Assembly (NCBI GenBank): GCA_016124895.1
Contig: WGMU01000039.1
Span: forward strand, 1 to 60,599
Length of the DNA: 60,599 bases
From: a bacterium
Lineage (GTDB): Bacteria > Planctomycetota > Planctomycetia > Planctomycetales > Planctomycetaceae
Direction of reading: 5' to 3'
The notes below the pieces were generated by a model. The model was not told the origin of the DNA. It saw only the letters and a list, made by a program, of their open reading frames with translations, and did not search any database. Of this stretch, positions 8,395-17,163 are shown piece after piece (position 1 is the first letter of the stretch; every line of letters starts with the position of its first letter). The translations under genes and the position numbers were made by a program.

Positions 8395-10284
8395 TCAATC
8401 GACGTACAGAAACTCGTTTGTGTTGAGCAGTGCGAGGCAGAGGTCGACGAGCGGTGTTGCTTTTGATGTGTCGACGCGCGGCAGATCATTCGACTCTGTG
8501 GCGAGAAACTGAACTGCCCTGGCCATCTCGTCAGCAGTCGGAGGGCGGCAGAGGATTCGTCGCCAGGCAGCTTCGACCTGTTTTCGTGCTGAGTCACCGA
8601 CTGAATCGCGAATCTGCGACGCCAGCATTTCGGCGGCCTGCAGGGAAGCTTCTGAGTTGAGCAGCATCAGCGCCTGCGGGGCGATCGTCGACAGGTTGCG
8701 GCGCGGGCACGAGACGTTCGTGTCCGGCTTGTCGAAGGCTTCAAACAGCGGGTACCGCAGATTGCGGCGCACGAACAGGTAGATGCTGCGCCGCGTGTAA
8801 TCTGCCGGATCCTCGCTGACCGGCCACTGGTTCTTGAGCAGGGTCTGCACGAGTTCCGGGGGCAGCGGCGGTCGAATGCCCGGTCCGCCGCGACGCTGAC
8901 TGAGCTGTCCGGAAATGGTGAGCATCGTGTCGCGAATGGCCTCGCCTTCGAGACGTCGCGGAGTTCCGCGCGAGAAGTACAGATTGCCGGGGTCACCAGT
9001 CACCGTCCGCAGCCACTCGATTCGCTGTGCGGAAGTCGCGTCGCCCGGCAGGTGGCTTGACTGTCGCCAGGTTGCCGAAGTCACGATCAGCCGGTGCATT
9101 TCCTTGAGGCTCCAGCGACGGCGCGGAATCTCGGTCGCCAGCCAGTTCAGCAGATCCTCGTACAGCGGCGAGTCACCAACGACGCCGACATCACTGGGGG
9201 TTTCACTGAGACCGCGGCCGAAGTGGTAATGCCACAGCCGGTTGGCCAGCATGCGCGTGACGAGCGGCTGGTTGGGCCGCGTCAGCCAGTCGGCGAGTTC
9301 CGTTCGCAGGTTGCTGCGAGCTTCGTTGATCATCGGTCGCGACTTCTCCGGATTCGCTATCCGCAGAAACGCGGGCTGAAGCGCCGGACCTTGACGGCGA
9401 AAGTCGCCGCGGATCATCAGAAAGCTGCTGGTCGACGGGTTGTTCGAGTCCGGTAGAGCGACCGGTTTGTTGCGGCTCAGTTCCGCGAACGCCGGATCGA
9501 AGAACGCTCGCAGCCGGTAAAAGTCACGCTGGCTGATCGGGTCGTACTTGTGGTCGTGACACTGAGCACAGCCGATCTGCAGACCTAGAAACACGGAACC
9601 AACTGTCGCCGTCATATCGTTGAGGAAGCTGTGCCGTCGTTCGTCCTGCAGATTGATATCCGGCATGTCCGGCCCGCAGGTCAGGAAGCCCGTCGCGACG
9701 CGGAACTCGGATGTGATCTCGTCGCCGGCAAGCTGACGTCGCGTGAACTCGTCAAACGGCAAATCCTCGTTGAGCGCATTGATCACCCAGTCACGGTATT
9801 TCCAGGCTTCTTCGCGGACCTTGTCGTGCTCGAAGCCATCGGTCTCGGCAAACCGGGCCAGGTCGAGCCAGTGCTGCGCCCAGCGTTCGCCATACTCCGG
9901 CGCGGCCAGCAGTCGCTCAACCAGACGTTCGTAAGCGTCCGGTGACTTGTCAGCGACAAAGCGGTCGACGTCCTGCGGTGACGGCGGCAGTCCGGTCAGA
10001 TCGAAGTAAAGCCGCCGGATCAGCGTGACACGGTCGGCTTCCGGGGCGGGTTCGAGGTCAGCTTTGACGAGTCGCTCAAGAATGAACTCGTCGATCGAAT
10101 TCCGCGGCCAGTCACTCAGCGCTGCTGCCTGCGGAACCTCAGGTCGAACAAGCGGCCGGAACGCCCAGTGATCCCGATCGACGTCCATGATGGGCGCTTC
10201 GTCAGTCGACGATTCGTCTTCCGCCAGAGAGCACGGCGCCGAGGCAAAAAACGGGCTCGCTAGGGTGAGCAGAAACGCGATCAA
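8395..10284 (-). CDS. DUF1549-DUF1553 (PSCyt2/PSD1) protein, uncertain 5' end
   Basis: Read from TTG 10284 this is a 629-residue protein. A signal-peptide-like segment (LIAFLLTLASPFFASAPCSLA) comes first, then DUF1549 (about 35-260) with GLPPSPQDVDRF, ERWAQHWLDLARFAETDG and heme-type CAQCHDHKYDP. DUF1553 (about 330-610) includes NRLWHYHFGRGL, RRLEGEAIRDTML and APQALMLLNS. No ATG lies near the signal peptide. The frame stays open upstream to 10905, but that part crosses a cluster of inverted repeats (10285-10473) and an overlapping small gene, and looks non-coding. TTG sits exactly at the repeat boundary, with no ribosome-binding site, so the native start may have been displaced by repeat insertion. 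Unlike the protein at 952-4890, it has no PSCyt1 domain. Confidence 0.88.
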   Translation of the reverse strand: MIAFLLTLASPFFASAPCSLAEDESSTDEAPIMDVDRDHWAFRPLVRPEVPQAAALSDWPRNSIDEFILERLVKADLEPAPEADRVTLIRRLYFDLTGLPPSPQDVDRFVADKSPDAYERLVERLLAAPEYGERWAQHWLDLARFAETDGFEHDKVREEAWKYRDWVINALNEDLPFDEFTRRQLAGDEITSEFRVATGFLTCGPDMPDINLQDERRHSFLNDMTATVGSVFLGLQIGCAQCHDHKYDPISQRDFYRLRAFFDPAFAELSRNKPVALPDSNNPSTSSFLMIRGDFRRQGPALQPAFLRIANPEKSRPMINEARSNLRTELADWLTRPNQPLVTRMLANRLWHYHFGRGLSETPSDVGVVGDSPLYEDLLNWLATEIPRRRWSLKEMHRLIVTSATWRQSSHLPGDATSAQRIEWLRTVTGDPGNLYFSRGTPRRLEGEAIRDTMLTISGQLSQRRGGPGIRPPLPPELVQTLLKNQWPVSEDPADYTRRSIYLFVRRNLRYPLFEAFDKPDTNVSCPRRNLSTIAPQALMLLNSEASLQAAEMLASQIRDSVGDSARKQVEAAWRRILCRPPTADEMARAVQFLATESNDLPRVDTSKATPLVDLCLALLNTNEFLYVD

Positions 10285-10473
10285 AGCCGCGAAGCGGCGG
10301 CAGCACGTAGCCGTGGGAGTCAGCCCACGGATCCGGGTCGCCAGCAACGCACAGAGCCGCGAAGCGGCAGCAGCAAGACGCGGCCTCTGCCGCCGCTTCG
10401 CGGCTCGGGCGATTGTGGGGCTGTCAACTGCGGGCTGACGCCCGCAGCTACGCGCTGTCACCGCTTCGCGGCT
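10285..10473. repeat. Cluster of short inverted repeats at the 5' end of the DUF1549 gene
   Basis: The 14-mer AGCCGCGAAGCGGC occurs at 10285-10298 and 10355-10368. Its inverse is at 10392-10405 and, with one change, at 10460-10473. Between them lie two small hairpins with related loops: 10311-10330 (CCGTGGG/CCCACGG) and 10428-10447 (CTGCGGG/CCCGCAG). Repeats of this REP-like kind are common between planctomycete genes. Here they occupy the position where the next gene's start and leader should be. Confidence 0.75.
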
Positions 10474-10540
10474 GTCTTCTGCGGATCGATGCAAAACGCC
10501 GGGAATCAGAGTAATGAATGCAGACCCGGCGCCGGCTTGC

Positions 10541-10990
10541 TCAGTCCCACGGCTGTTTGAGGCAGGGAATCTCACGCCTGGCTCCTTCATCTGATAACTG
10601 CCAGACCGGTTTACGAAGATCGGGATCCGCCGAAAACGTGTAGAGCATACGAGTATGGAGCGGTCCGCGAATGCTGAGTTGCGCCGTGGAATCGTCAGCC
10701 ACGGAGTAGTTGGCATCAGTCGGAACAAGCAATGAATCATGCTCAGAGGAGACATCTGAAAGGCTTTCCGGCCACTGATCGTTCTTTTGCCGATAGTCGT
10801 AAACGGCCTCCAGAACTGGCTGCATCGTCTGGGCAACCTCAGTTGGAAACGCCAGGTAACGAGAGGTTCCTCTCCAAAGGTTGTAACCAATGAAGCCGAA
10901 CCCACCCAGCACCAGTGCTAAGACGATATGGAGCAGCCATCGTGACTTCCTTCCAGCACCCCATGAATGCTCTGACTCTGGACCACTCAC
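10541..10990 (-). CDS. Small membrane-anchored pseudopilin-like protein
   Basis: GTG 10990 overlaps the TGA of the DUF1501 gene (GTGA), giving a 149-residue protein by translational coupling. After a short basic N-terminus there is one hydrophobic helix (LLHIVLALVLGGFGFIGYNL, about residues 16-35). The soluble part begins with an amphipathic helix, TMQPVLEAVYDYRQKNDQWP, followed by ESLSDV. This resembles the 'YxxxxGxYPxxLxxL' helix-turn of GspG/type IV pilin-like proteins, but no prepilin-peptidase site is visible. A C-terminal beta-rich part follows (LSIRGPLHTRMLYTF). I cannot name a family; membrane anchoring and an exported C-terminus are inferred. Its position between DUF1501 and DUF1549 suggests a shared exported function. 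Confidence 0.7.
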   Translation of the reverse strand: MSGPESEHSWGAGRKSRWLLHIVLALVLGGFGFIGYNLWRGTSRYLAFPTEVAQTMQPVLEAVYDYRQKNDQWPESLSDVSSEHDSLLVPTDANYSVADDSTAQLSIRGPLHTRMLYTFSADPDLRKPVWQLSDEGARREIPCLKQPWD

Positions 10991-12405
10991 GCCAGCACCT
11001 CGTGGACGACGTTGCCGGCGACTCCGGTCAGACGCTGGTCGAGGCCGTTGTGGAAATACGTCAGGCCTTCGTGGTCGAAGCCGAGAATGTGCAGAATGGT
11101 CGCGTGCAGATCGTTGACGTGGATGGGGTTCTCGGCGGCGCGCAGGCCGATCGGGTCGGTCGCTCCATACGCGAAGCCGCCTTTCGTCCGTGCTCCGGCC
11201 AGCCAGACGGAGTAGCCCCACGGGTTGTGGTCGCGGCCTTTACCCTGCTCGCTCATCGGCATCCGGCCGAACTCGCCGCCCCAGATGACCAGCGTATCAT
11301 CGAGCAGGCCACGGCATTCGAGATCAGTCAACAGGCCGGCGACCGGTCGGTCGGTGCGGCGGCAATACTCGCCATGATTCTTCGCGACATCGCTATGAGC
11401 GTCCCAGCCGTTCGTATCTCCCGAGTAAAGCTGCACGAAGCGGACGCCGCGTTCGATCATGCGCCGGGCGAGCAGGCAGCGCCGTCCGAATTCGTCCGTG
11501 TCTTTTTCACCGATCCCGTAAAGACGCTGCGTCTCCGCACTTTCCTGACTGAGATCGACGACTTCCGGAGCGGTGCTCTGCATTCGGAACGCCAGTTCGT
11601 ATGAGTTAATTCGGGCGAGCAGTTCGCTGTCGAACTCGCGCTGCGCCGCGTGGCGCTGATTGAGCTGCTGAATCAGGCCGAGGGTCCGGACCTGCCGCTC
11701 GGTCGTGACGGACGGCTGTGGTTTGAGATGCAGGATCGGATTCGCTCCCGGTCGGATCGTTGTGCCCTGAAACGTCGCCGGCAGAAAACCGCTGCCCCAG
11801 GCCGGCGGGCCGCCTTTGATCCCGGCTCCCGGATCGGGCAGGACGACGAACGCCGGCATGTTCTGGTTCTCAGTACCGAGCCCGTATGCGACCCACGCGC
11901 CGACACTCGGTTTACCCATCAGAATGCTGCCGGTATTCATCTGATAAACCGACTGCGGATGATTGACGCTGTCGCCGTGGCAACTCCTCAGTACGCAGAG
12001 TTTGTCAGCGTGTGCAGCGATCTCGGGCAGAAAGTCGCTGACTTCGAGGCCGGATTCACCGTGTGGTCGGAACGGTTTGATCGGCCCGAGAAGCGGGTTC
12101 TTCGCGACGTTACGCCGCGTCATCACGTCACCGAAGCTGTCCGGGATCGGCTGGCCCGACAGGCGAACGAGTTCCGGCTTTGGATCGAACAGGTCGACCT
12201 GGGATGGTCCTCCGTGCATAAAGAGCCAGATAACACGTTTCGCCCGCGGCTCGAAGTGCGGCTTCTGCGGAGCCAGCGGGTTGGCCGCCGAGGCTGCGAA
12301 CGCCTGCGTCGACCGGTCATCAGCAAGCAGCGATGTCAGCGCGAGTGCTCCACAGCCCCCGCCGGCCCGAGTCAGAAACTCGCGCCGCGAGCAGGACGAC
12401 GGCAT
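10987..12405 (-). CDS. DUF1501 family protein, Tat-exported
   Basis: The start is ATG 12405, immediately before a twin-arginine signal: SRREFLTRAG and then GALALTSLLA. The open frame runs 86 codons further upstream without family resemblance. The 472-residue product has the DUF1501 hallmarks: RVIWLFMHGGPSQVDLFDPKP near the N-terminus (shortened here), VLRSCHGDSVNHP, the FVQLYSGDTNGWDAHSD region, and a C-terminal VIWGGEFGRMP with GRDHNPWGYS. DUF1501 resembles the sulfatase/alkaline-phosphatase fold and typically pairs with DUF1549/DUF1553 genes in planctomycetes, as it does here. It is the first gene of a leftward operon followed by the pseudopilin-like protein, the DUF1549-DUF1553 protein and xseA. 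Substrate unknown. Confidence 0.93.
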   Translation of the reverse strand: MPSSCSRREFLTRAGGGCGALALTSLLADDRSTQAFAASAANPLAPQKPHFEPRAKRVIWLFMHGGPSQVDLFDPKPELVRLSGQPIPDSFGDVMTRRNVAKNPLLGPIKPFRPHGESGLEVSDFLPEIAAHADKLCVLRSCHGDSVNHPQSVYQMNTGSILMGKPSVGAWVAYGLGTENQNMPAFVVLPDPGAGIKGGPPAWGSGFLPATFQGTTIRPGANPILHLKPQPSVTTERQVRTLGLIQQLNQRHAAQREFDSELLARINSYELAFRMQSTAPEVVDLSQESAETQRLYGIGEKDTDEFGRRCLLARRMIERGVRFVQLYSGDTNGWDAHSDVAKNHGEYCRRTDRPVAGLLTDLECRGLLDDTLVIWGGEFGRMPMSEQGKGRDHNPWGYSVWLAGARTKGGFAYGATDPIGLRAAENPIHVNDLHATILHILGFDHEGLTYFHNGLDQRLTGVAGNVVHEVLA

Positions 12406-12479
12406 CTGAAATCCGCGAGGTCGAGGAACGGTCACGTCATCACCCTGTGAAACTGGCAGACGGAGTGAAAACGAAAAAG

Positions 12480-12507
12480 CCCGGTCTCGCTGGAAAGCGA
12501 AACCGGG
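12480..12507 (-). terminator. Rho-independent terminator of the desaturase gene
   Basis: A 12-bp stem with one mismatch (12480-12491 with 12496-12507) has a four-base loop. Read on the minus strand it is followed by CTTTTTCGTTTT. It lies about 50 nt after the desaturase stop codon and before the DUF1501 gene. Confidence 0.85.
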
Positions 12508-12553
12508 TTCAGGATGCCTCATCCGACGTTGCCGGGTCAACTGGCCGACTCGT

Positions 12554-13594
12554 TCAAACCGATGCGCTGACTCGATCGCGCTCAGACAGCACTTCTTCGA
12601 CGACATCTGCAACAAAGTTCTCGGTCTGCCGCTTTTCCTGGTCAGGTGCTTCAGAGCCGGCATTCATCCCGACGCCAGGATTGCGGAACATGAACGGAAT
12701 TGTGTCGAGCACGGCACCGGTATATGTCCGGAACATCGGGTACTGCAGTTCGGGTTGCTTTTCGACGTACTCCTTCATCTTCTGCTTGAGTGTGCGGTGA
12801 GGAACCAGCGGATGGCGATGGTGCGGTCCATGCACGAAGATGTCGAAATTGAGATAGGTACACATCCGCGTAAACCAGTTGCGACCCACGACCGTCCGAG
12901 TCCCGACCATCGGGTCGTAGCTGGCCATGCCGAGGTGCTCGGTGAATTTGCGGATGGACTGAAAGATGCCGGCGATGCAGGACGGAATCAGCCAGGCTCT
13001 CAGATAACCGTGCCAGGAATCCGTCAGCGTAAAGATGGCGAACAGAGCGCCCCAGAACGCGACGGCAAACGCATACTCACCATAAATCGTGCGTCGCAGT
13101 TTCCTGTCCGTGATCGGCGAATCTTGATGCCAGAAGATGCGGCCGTAGGTAACTATCGCTGCAAAAACGCCGAGGAAGAAATCGAACCAGACAAAGACGC
13201 GACGGAACCAGAGCCCTGCTTTAGGATCAGAATACGGCCACAGTTCCCAGTCGGTCGGCTTGTTGAGATACGCGTGATGCCGGATGTGGCTTTCGCGGTA
13301 GACGGAGTACGGGACGAAAATCGCTGTGCCCAGCAGGCGTCCCAGCAGAATGCTTGTCTTTCGATTCGGCGTCAGGGTCTGATGCACGGTTTCGTGGAAG
13401 CAACTCGTCCAGCAGAACATGCAATAGGCCGTGAACAGCGTCCAGAACCCCTGCCAGGCGAGCGTCGGCTCGGGCCACTGCTGCCCCAGGGCGACAATGC
13501 CGATCACTCCGCCAGGGAGAAACTGAAACCGCACCCATTGCCATGGGTCGTGCAGAGCCTGCTGTTGTTCGCGCGTGAATTCTGTATGGGACAC
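12554..13594 (-). CDS. Fatty acid desaturase family protein
   Basis: The 346-residue membrane protein carries the three histidine boxes of the di-iron desaturase/hydroxylase superfamily: HETVH (about residue 68), HIRHH (about 105) and HGPHHRHP (about 258). Hydrophobic segments lie between them (for example FWTLFTAYCMFCW and FVWFDFFLGVFAAIVTYG). These boxes hold the two irons that activate oxygen to introduce a double bond or hydroxyl into an acyl, sterol or carotenoid-like substrate. The substrate cannot be read from sequence. The start is GTG 13594 with GAGGGAG about 10 nt upstream. It is a single-gene unit with its own terminator at 12480-12507. Confidence 0.9.
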   Translation of the reverse strand: MSHTEFTREQQQALHDPWQWVRFQFLPGGVIGIVALGQQWPEPTLAWQGFWTLFTAYCMFCWTSCFHETVHQTLTPNRKTSILLGRLLGTAIFVPYSVYRESHIRHHAYLNKPTDWELWPYSDPKAGLWFRRVFVWFDFFLGVFAAIVTYGRIFWHQDSPITDRKLRRTIYGEYAFAVAFWGALFAIFTLTDSWHGYLRAWLIPSCIAGIFQSIRKFTEHLGMASYDPMVGTRTVVGRNWFTRMCTYLNFDIFVHGPHHRHPLVPHRTLKQKMKEYVEKQPELQYPMFRTYTGAVLDTIPFMFRNPGVGMNAGSEAPDQEKRQTENFVADVVEEVLSERDRVSASV

Positions 13595-13878
13595 GTCGGG
13601 GAAACTCCCTCGGAGGGTGATCCTCGGCCCCGAAAAGGCTGCCGCGAGGGCCGCCTGTCGGGCCGGAAAGAACGTGCAGAGAGCTGACAGCGAAACCTCC
13701 GTGCGCCAGTTTGCACCGCCGTGGCGCGAGGGCTCTCTGCAGCCGCTGATGCTACCCCGCCTCAGAATTGAGCGTCAACCAACTGATAGATTCGTCGCAG
13801 ATTCCGAACCAGGATACATTCTCGAACTGTTATGCCCGGCTCGATTGGCCAATTCGATCCCACTGGAAAGAACAGAAA

Positions 13879-15345
13879 ATGCGTTGTCATCAGATTGTCA
13901 CACTTCTGGCTGGATTGCTGCTCCATGGTTCGAATGCTGCTGCAGCCGCGGCGGACCCCGTTTTGTCGGAAGCAGCTCAGACGGCCATTGCTGACGTCGA
14001 TCGACGTTCGGACGAGCTGAAGGCCATCAACCACGCGATCTGGGAATTTGCAGAGGTGGGCCTCCAGGAATACCAGTCGTCAAAGCTGCTGGTCTCGAAG
14101 CTGCGAGAGAACGGTTTTGACGTCAGGGATGGCGTGTCAGGAATGCCGACCGCCTTTGTCGCGAGTTACGGTTCTGGGAAGCCGATCATCGGCATTCTGG
14201 CTGAGTACGACGCACTGCCGGGGATGTCGCAGAAGATCGACGCCGAACGCAGTCCTCAGGAGGAAGGTGCGGCCGGGCACGCCTGCGGGCACAGCGGACT
14301 GGGAACCGGAGCCCTCGGTGCGGCACTGGCCGTTAAGGCCGCGATGGACCGGAACGAGATCAAAGGCACGATCAGGCTGTACGGAACGCCGGCCGAGGAA
14401 ACCGTCATCGGCAAGATTTACATGCTGCTTGACGGCCAGTTCGACGATCTCGACATCTGCCTGCACTGGCATCCCGCCACGAAGACCGGCGTCTGGGCGG
14501 GCAGTTCGAAAGCAGTGGTGTCCGTCAAATTCACGTTTAAAGGAGTGTCCGCGCACGCGGCAGGAAACCCGGAAAAAGGTCGCAGTGCGCTGGACGGCGT
14601 TGAGCTGATGAATCTGGGCGTCAACTTTATGCGCGAGCACGTCAAAGAAGACGCACGAATGCACTATGTGATTACGGACGGCGGCGGCGCTCCGAACGTT
14701 GTGCCTGCCACCGCGACCGTCTGGTACTTCATCCGGGCTGACAAACACGAAGACGTTGAATACTACTTCAACTGGGTCAACGATATTGCGAAGGGAGCCG
14801 CTCTGATGTCGCGCACGAAGCTCAGCGTCCAGATCGACACCGACTGTCACGAACTGATCGTCAACGACCCGCTGTCTGAACTGCTTCACCAGAATCTGGT
14901 CGCGGTCGGGATGCCGACCTTTACCGATGACGAGCGGGCTTTCGCTCGCCGGATTCAACAGCCGCTGATTGACGAATTTGGTGCCGACTTTCCGACAGCA
15001 ATCGCCGACGAAATTCAACCGCTGCAGGAATCGCGAAACCCAAGCAAAGGGTCAACCGATGTCGGTGACATTTCGTGGTACGTCCCGACGGGCGGCATCC
15101 GTACGACCTGTATGGCGGCAGAGTCTCCCGGCCATAGTTGGCAGAACGTCGCCTGCATCGGCTCGTCGATCGGTGAAAAGGGAACGATCTACGCCGCCAA
15201 AGTTCTCGCCGTCAGTGCCCTTGATCTGTTTCAGCAGCCCGGGTTGATCAAGGCCGCACGAGCCGACTGGACCGAACGGATGAAAGGTCGCAATTACACG
15301 TCACTGATCCCAAAGGGACAGAAGCCACCAGCGAAGATTCGTTGA
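13879..15345 (+). CDS. M20-family amidohydrolase, AbgB-like, exported
   Basis: ATG 13879 has GGAAAG upstream and begins a signal peptide (MRCHQIVTLLAGLLLHG, then an alanine run). The product has 488 residues. M20 metallopeptidase features include GILAEYDALPGMSQ, the zinc-binding GHACGHSGLGTG, the catalytic GTPAEE, and a C-terminal KGSTDVGDISW with the last metal ligand. The dimerisation-domain signature FKGVSAHAAGNPEKGRSALD is in the middle. Its closest family style is AbgB (p-aminobenzoyl-glutamate hydrolase subunit) and related N-acyl amino-acid amidohydrolases. Export suggests it acts on periplasmic N-acyl amino acids or peptides; the exact substrate is unknown. An in-frame upstream GTG or ATG would spoil the signal peptide, so the later start is preferred. 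Confidence 0.9.
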   Translation: MRCHQIVTLLAGLLLHGSNAAAAAADPVLSEAAQTAIADVDRRSDELKAINHAIWEFAEVGLQEYQSSKLLVSKLRENGFDVRDGVSGMPTAFVASYGSGKPIIGILAEYDALPGMSQKIDAERSPQEEGAAGHACGHSGLGTGALGAALAVKAAMDRNEIKGTIRLYGTPAEETVIGKIYMLLDGQFDDLDICLHWHPATKTGVWAGSSKAVVSVKFTFKGVSAHAAGNPEKGRSALDGVELMNLGVNFMREHVKEDARMHYVITDGGGAPNVVPATATVWYFIRADKHEDVEYYFNWVNDIAKGAALMSRTKLSVQIDTDCHELIVNDPLSELLHQNLVAVGMPTFTDDERAFARRIQQPLIDEFGADFPTAIADEIQPLQESRNPSKGSTDVGDISWYVPTGGIRTTCMAAESPGHSWQNVACIGSSIGEKGTIYAAKVLAVSALDLFQQPGLIKAARADWTERMKGRNYTSLIPKGQKPPAKIR

Positions 15346-15524
15346 AGCTGCAGCCTGAGACATGCTCCGCTGAGCTGCCGCGTGTGTTGCCGTACGACGT
15401 TGCCTCAATGCAACGTGTGGCGAATCCGCAACGTGATGACAGGCGGGCGAGACAGCCTTGAAACAAAGCGTTTTCTGCGGTTTACAGCCTCAAAGCCGCA
15501 CTCTGTAAGTCTCGTTGAACGGTC

Positions 15525-15540
15525 TGGCACTCGATTTGTT
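15525..15540 (+). promoter_or_regulatory. Possible sigma-54 (-24/-12) promoter
   Basis: TGGCACTCGATTTGTT matches the consensus TGGCAC-N5-TTGC except for T in place of C in the -12 element. It lies about 50 nt upstream of the sigma-54 activator gene, where it could give autoregulation. One -12 mismatch and no visible enhancer make this tentative. Confidence 0.3.
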
Positions 15541-15590
15541 CTGAGCGTTGACACCGAACCTTTCCGGATCGAGTCAACGCGAGAACAACT

Positions 15591-17066
15591 ATGAGCAAGC
15601 CGCTGATCGTCGTCATGAGCGAACGTGCCCGCTGGACGAACGACCTGCCCACACTTCTTGGTGAGCATTACAACGTCGTGACCTGCCGCAGCCTGAATGA
15701 GTTGCAGCAGGTGGCGACTCGTGAGCACGCCGCCGGGGCGATTGCCGATCTTTCGGACGTTTCCGGTGGCGGCCATCTCCTCGATCAGCAGCTTGAGTCA
15801 CTGCGCGGACGCCTGATCGATCTGCCCGTCGCGATGCTCACTCCGCAGGACTGTCCGGAACCGCTCGAACGCCGCGCTCTCTACAGTGGAATGATGCATC
15901 TCCGTGGCGACGTCACTGTGGAAAACGTCCTGAACTGGCTGCAGAAAACGGTGCCCTCCGACGGTGACGAACCGGACACCGAGTTTGAAACGGACGAGGT
16001 CGCGGCGAGTGATCCAGTTCATGAGACCGAAACTCAGCGGCCGATGCGCCGCGAATTCGGACGCAGCGAACCGCAGGCCGTTATGGCAGGCATGACGCGC
16101 CGGTTTGAAACCTACACGCCGGAACTCAAACGCGTTCTCGACGACCTGTCGATCGCCGCGGAGAAAGACGTCACTGTACTGCTCATCGGAGAAACCGGCT
16201 CCGGCAAGACTTATCTCTCGAATCTGATCCACGAAGTCTCACCGCGTCGCGACGAACCATTTATCACCGTCGCGTGCGGAGCCCTGCCCGGCGATCTGCT
16301 CGAAAGCGAACTCTTCGGACACGTTAAGGGAGCATTTACCAGTGCCCACGCCGACAAAGAGGGCAAGTTCATCGCCGCAAAAAAAGGCACAATCCTGCTC
16401 GACGAAATTGACGTCCTCGGCCTCGAACAGCAGGTCAAACTGTTGCGGGTCATTGAGACCGGCCAGTTTGAACCGGTCGGATCGAATCAGACACTGCATT
16501 CACAGGCCCGGCTGGTCGTGGCCAGTAACCTGCCGCTGGAACCGCTCGTCGAACAGGGCAAGTTCCGCCCGGACCTTTACTACCGGCTGAGTATGCTGAA
16601 GTTTGAAATCCCGCCGCTCCGGAAACGCAAACCGGACGTCAAGGTCCTGGCCAAGCGGTTCATTCAGGACAAGTCAGTCAGGCACTGCATCCCGATTCAC
16701 CGGATCGAGCAGGAAGTTTTTGACGCGCTGATCTCGTACCCGTGGCCGGACAACGTCCGGGAGCTTGAGTACGCGATTCAGCGGGCGGTGATTTACTGCC
16801 GCGATGGCGTCTTGCGAGCCGAGCATCTGCCGATTCACGTGACCTCCGGCATTGCCGGACCGACGAACGACCCGACGGTCAAGCTTGACTCGCGAAAAGT
16901 CGAGAACAACTCGCTGCAGCTCGATTCGCAACTGGCGACGACCGAGAAAGATCTCATCGAACAGGCGCTGATTCGCAACAACTACAACCGCACGAAAACA
17001 GCGAAGGAACTGGGAGTCAGTCGTGTGACGCTCTACAACAAAATGAAGCGTTACGACATTCAGTAA
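15591..17066 (+). CDS. Sigma-54-dependent transcriptional activator (NtrC-type) with degenerate receiver
   Basis: The 491-residue regulator has three parts. Residues 1-125 look like a receiver fold, but the start (VVMSERARW) lacks the acidic pair that binds Mg2+, so phosphorylation is doubtful. Residues about 165-400 are an AAA+ domain with Walker A GETGSGKT, the sigma-54-contact loop GAFTSA (canonical GAFTGA), Walker B GTILLDEID and the R-finger region FRPDLYYRLS. The C-terminus is a Fis-type helix-turn-helix (RTKTAKELGVSRVTLYNKM). It would bind upstream enhancers and hydrolyse ATP to open sigma-54 promoters. The G-to-S change in the loop is unusual because this loop makes the contact with sigma-54. 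No cognate kinase gene is adjacent. Confidence 0.93.
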   Translation: MSKPLIVVMSERARWTNDLPTLLGEHYNVVTCRSLNELQQVATREHAAGAIADLSDVSGGGHLLDQQLESLRGRLIDLPVAMLTPQDCPEPLERRALYSGMMHLRGDVTVENVLNWLQKTVPSDGDEPDTEFETDEVAASDPVHETETQRPMRREFGRSEPQAVMAGMTRRFETYTPELKRVLDDLSIAAEKDVTVLLIGETGSGKTYLSNLIHEVSPRRDEPFITVACGALPGDLLESELFGHVKGAFTSAHADKEGKFIAAKKGTILLDEIDVLGLEQQVKLLRVIETGQFEPVGSNQTLHSQARLVVASNLPLEPLVEQGKFRPDLYYRLSMLKFEIPPLRKRKPDVKVLAKRFIQDKSVRHCIPIHRIEQEVFDALISYPWPDNVRELEYAIQRAVIYCRDGVLRAEHLPIHVTSGIAGPTNDPTVKLDSRKVENNSLQLDSQLATTEKDLIEQALIRNNYNRTKTAKELGVSRVTLYNKMKRYDIQ

Positions 17067-17104
17067 GGAACGGAGTCGAAACGGGTTTTCGCAGTCAGCC
17101 GCTG

Positions 17105-17163
17105 GTGTGCCACTGGCTTCGCCGGTGAATCCGTGCCGGACACTGGCAGAGCCAGTGGCACAC
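17105..17163. repeat. Imperfect inverted repeat in the spacer after the sigma-54 regulator
   Basis: Arms 17105-17127 and 17141-17163 are 23 bp each with three mismatches and 13 nt between them. Both start with GTGTGCCACTGGC. It would form a strong hairpin about 40 nt after the regulator stop but lacks a T-run. The remaining spacer, 17164-17426, shows no gene. Confidence 0.7.

Noticed and set aside
8373-8597. N-terminal extension of xseA to 8597
   Set aside because: It overlaps the upstream gene's coding region, and the extra 75 residues show no OB-fold or other family sequence.
10285-10905. Coding extension of the DUF1549-DUF1553 gene up to 10905
   Set aside because: It crosses the inverted-repeat cluster and the pseudopilin-like gene in another frame and gives Arg-rich sequence without family similarity.
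12406-12663. N-terminal extension of DUF1501 to 12663
   Set aside because: It would bury the Tat signal inside the protein and cross the terminator hairpin at 12480-12507.
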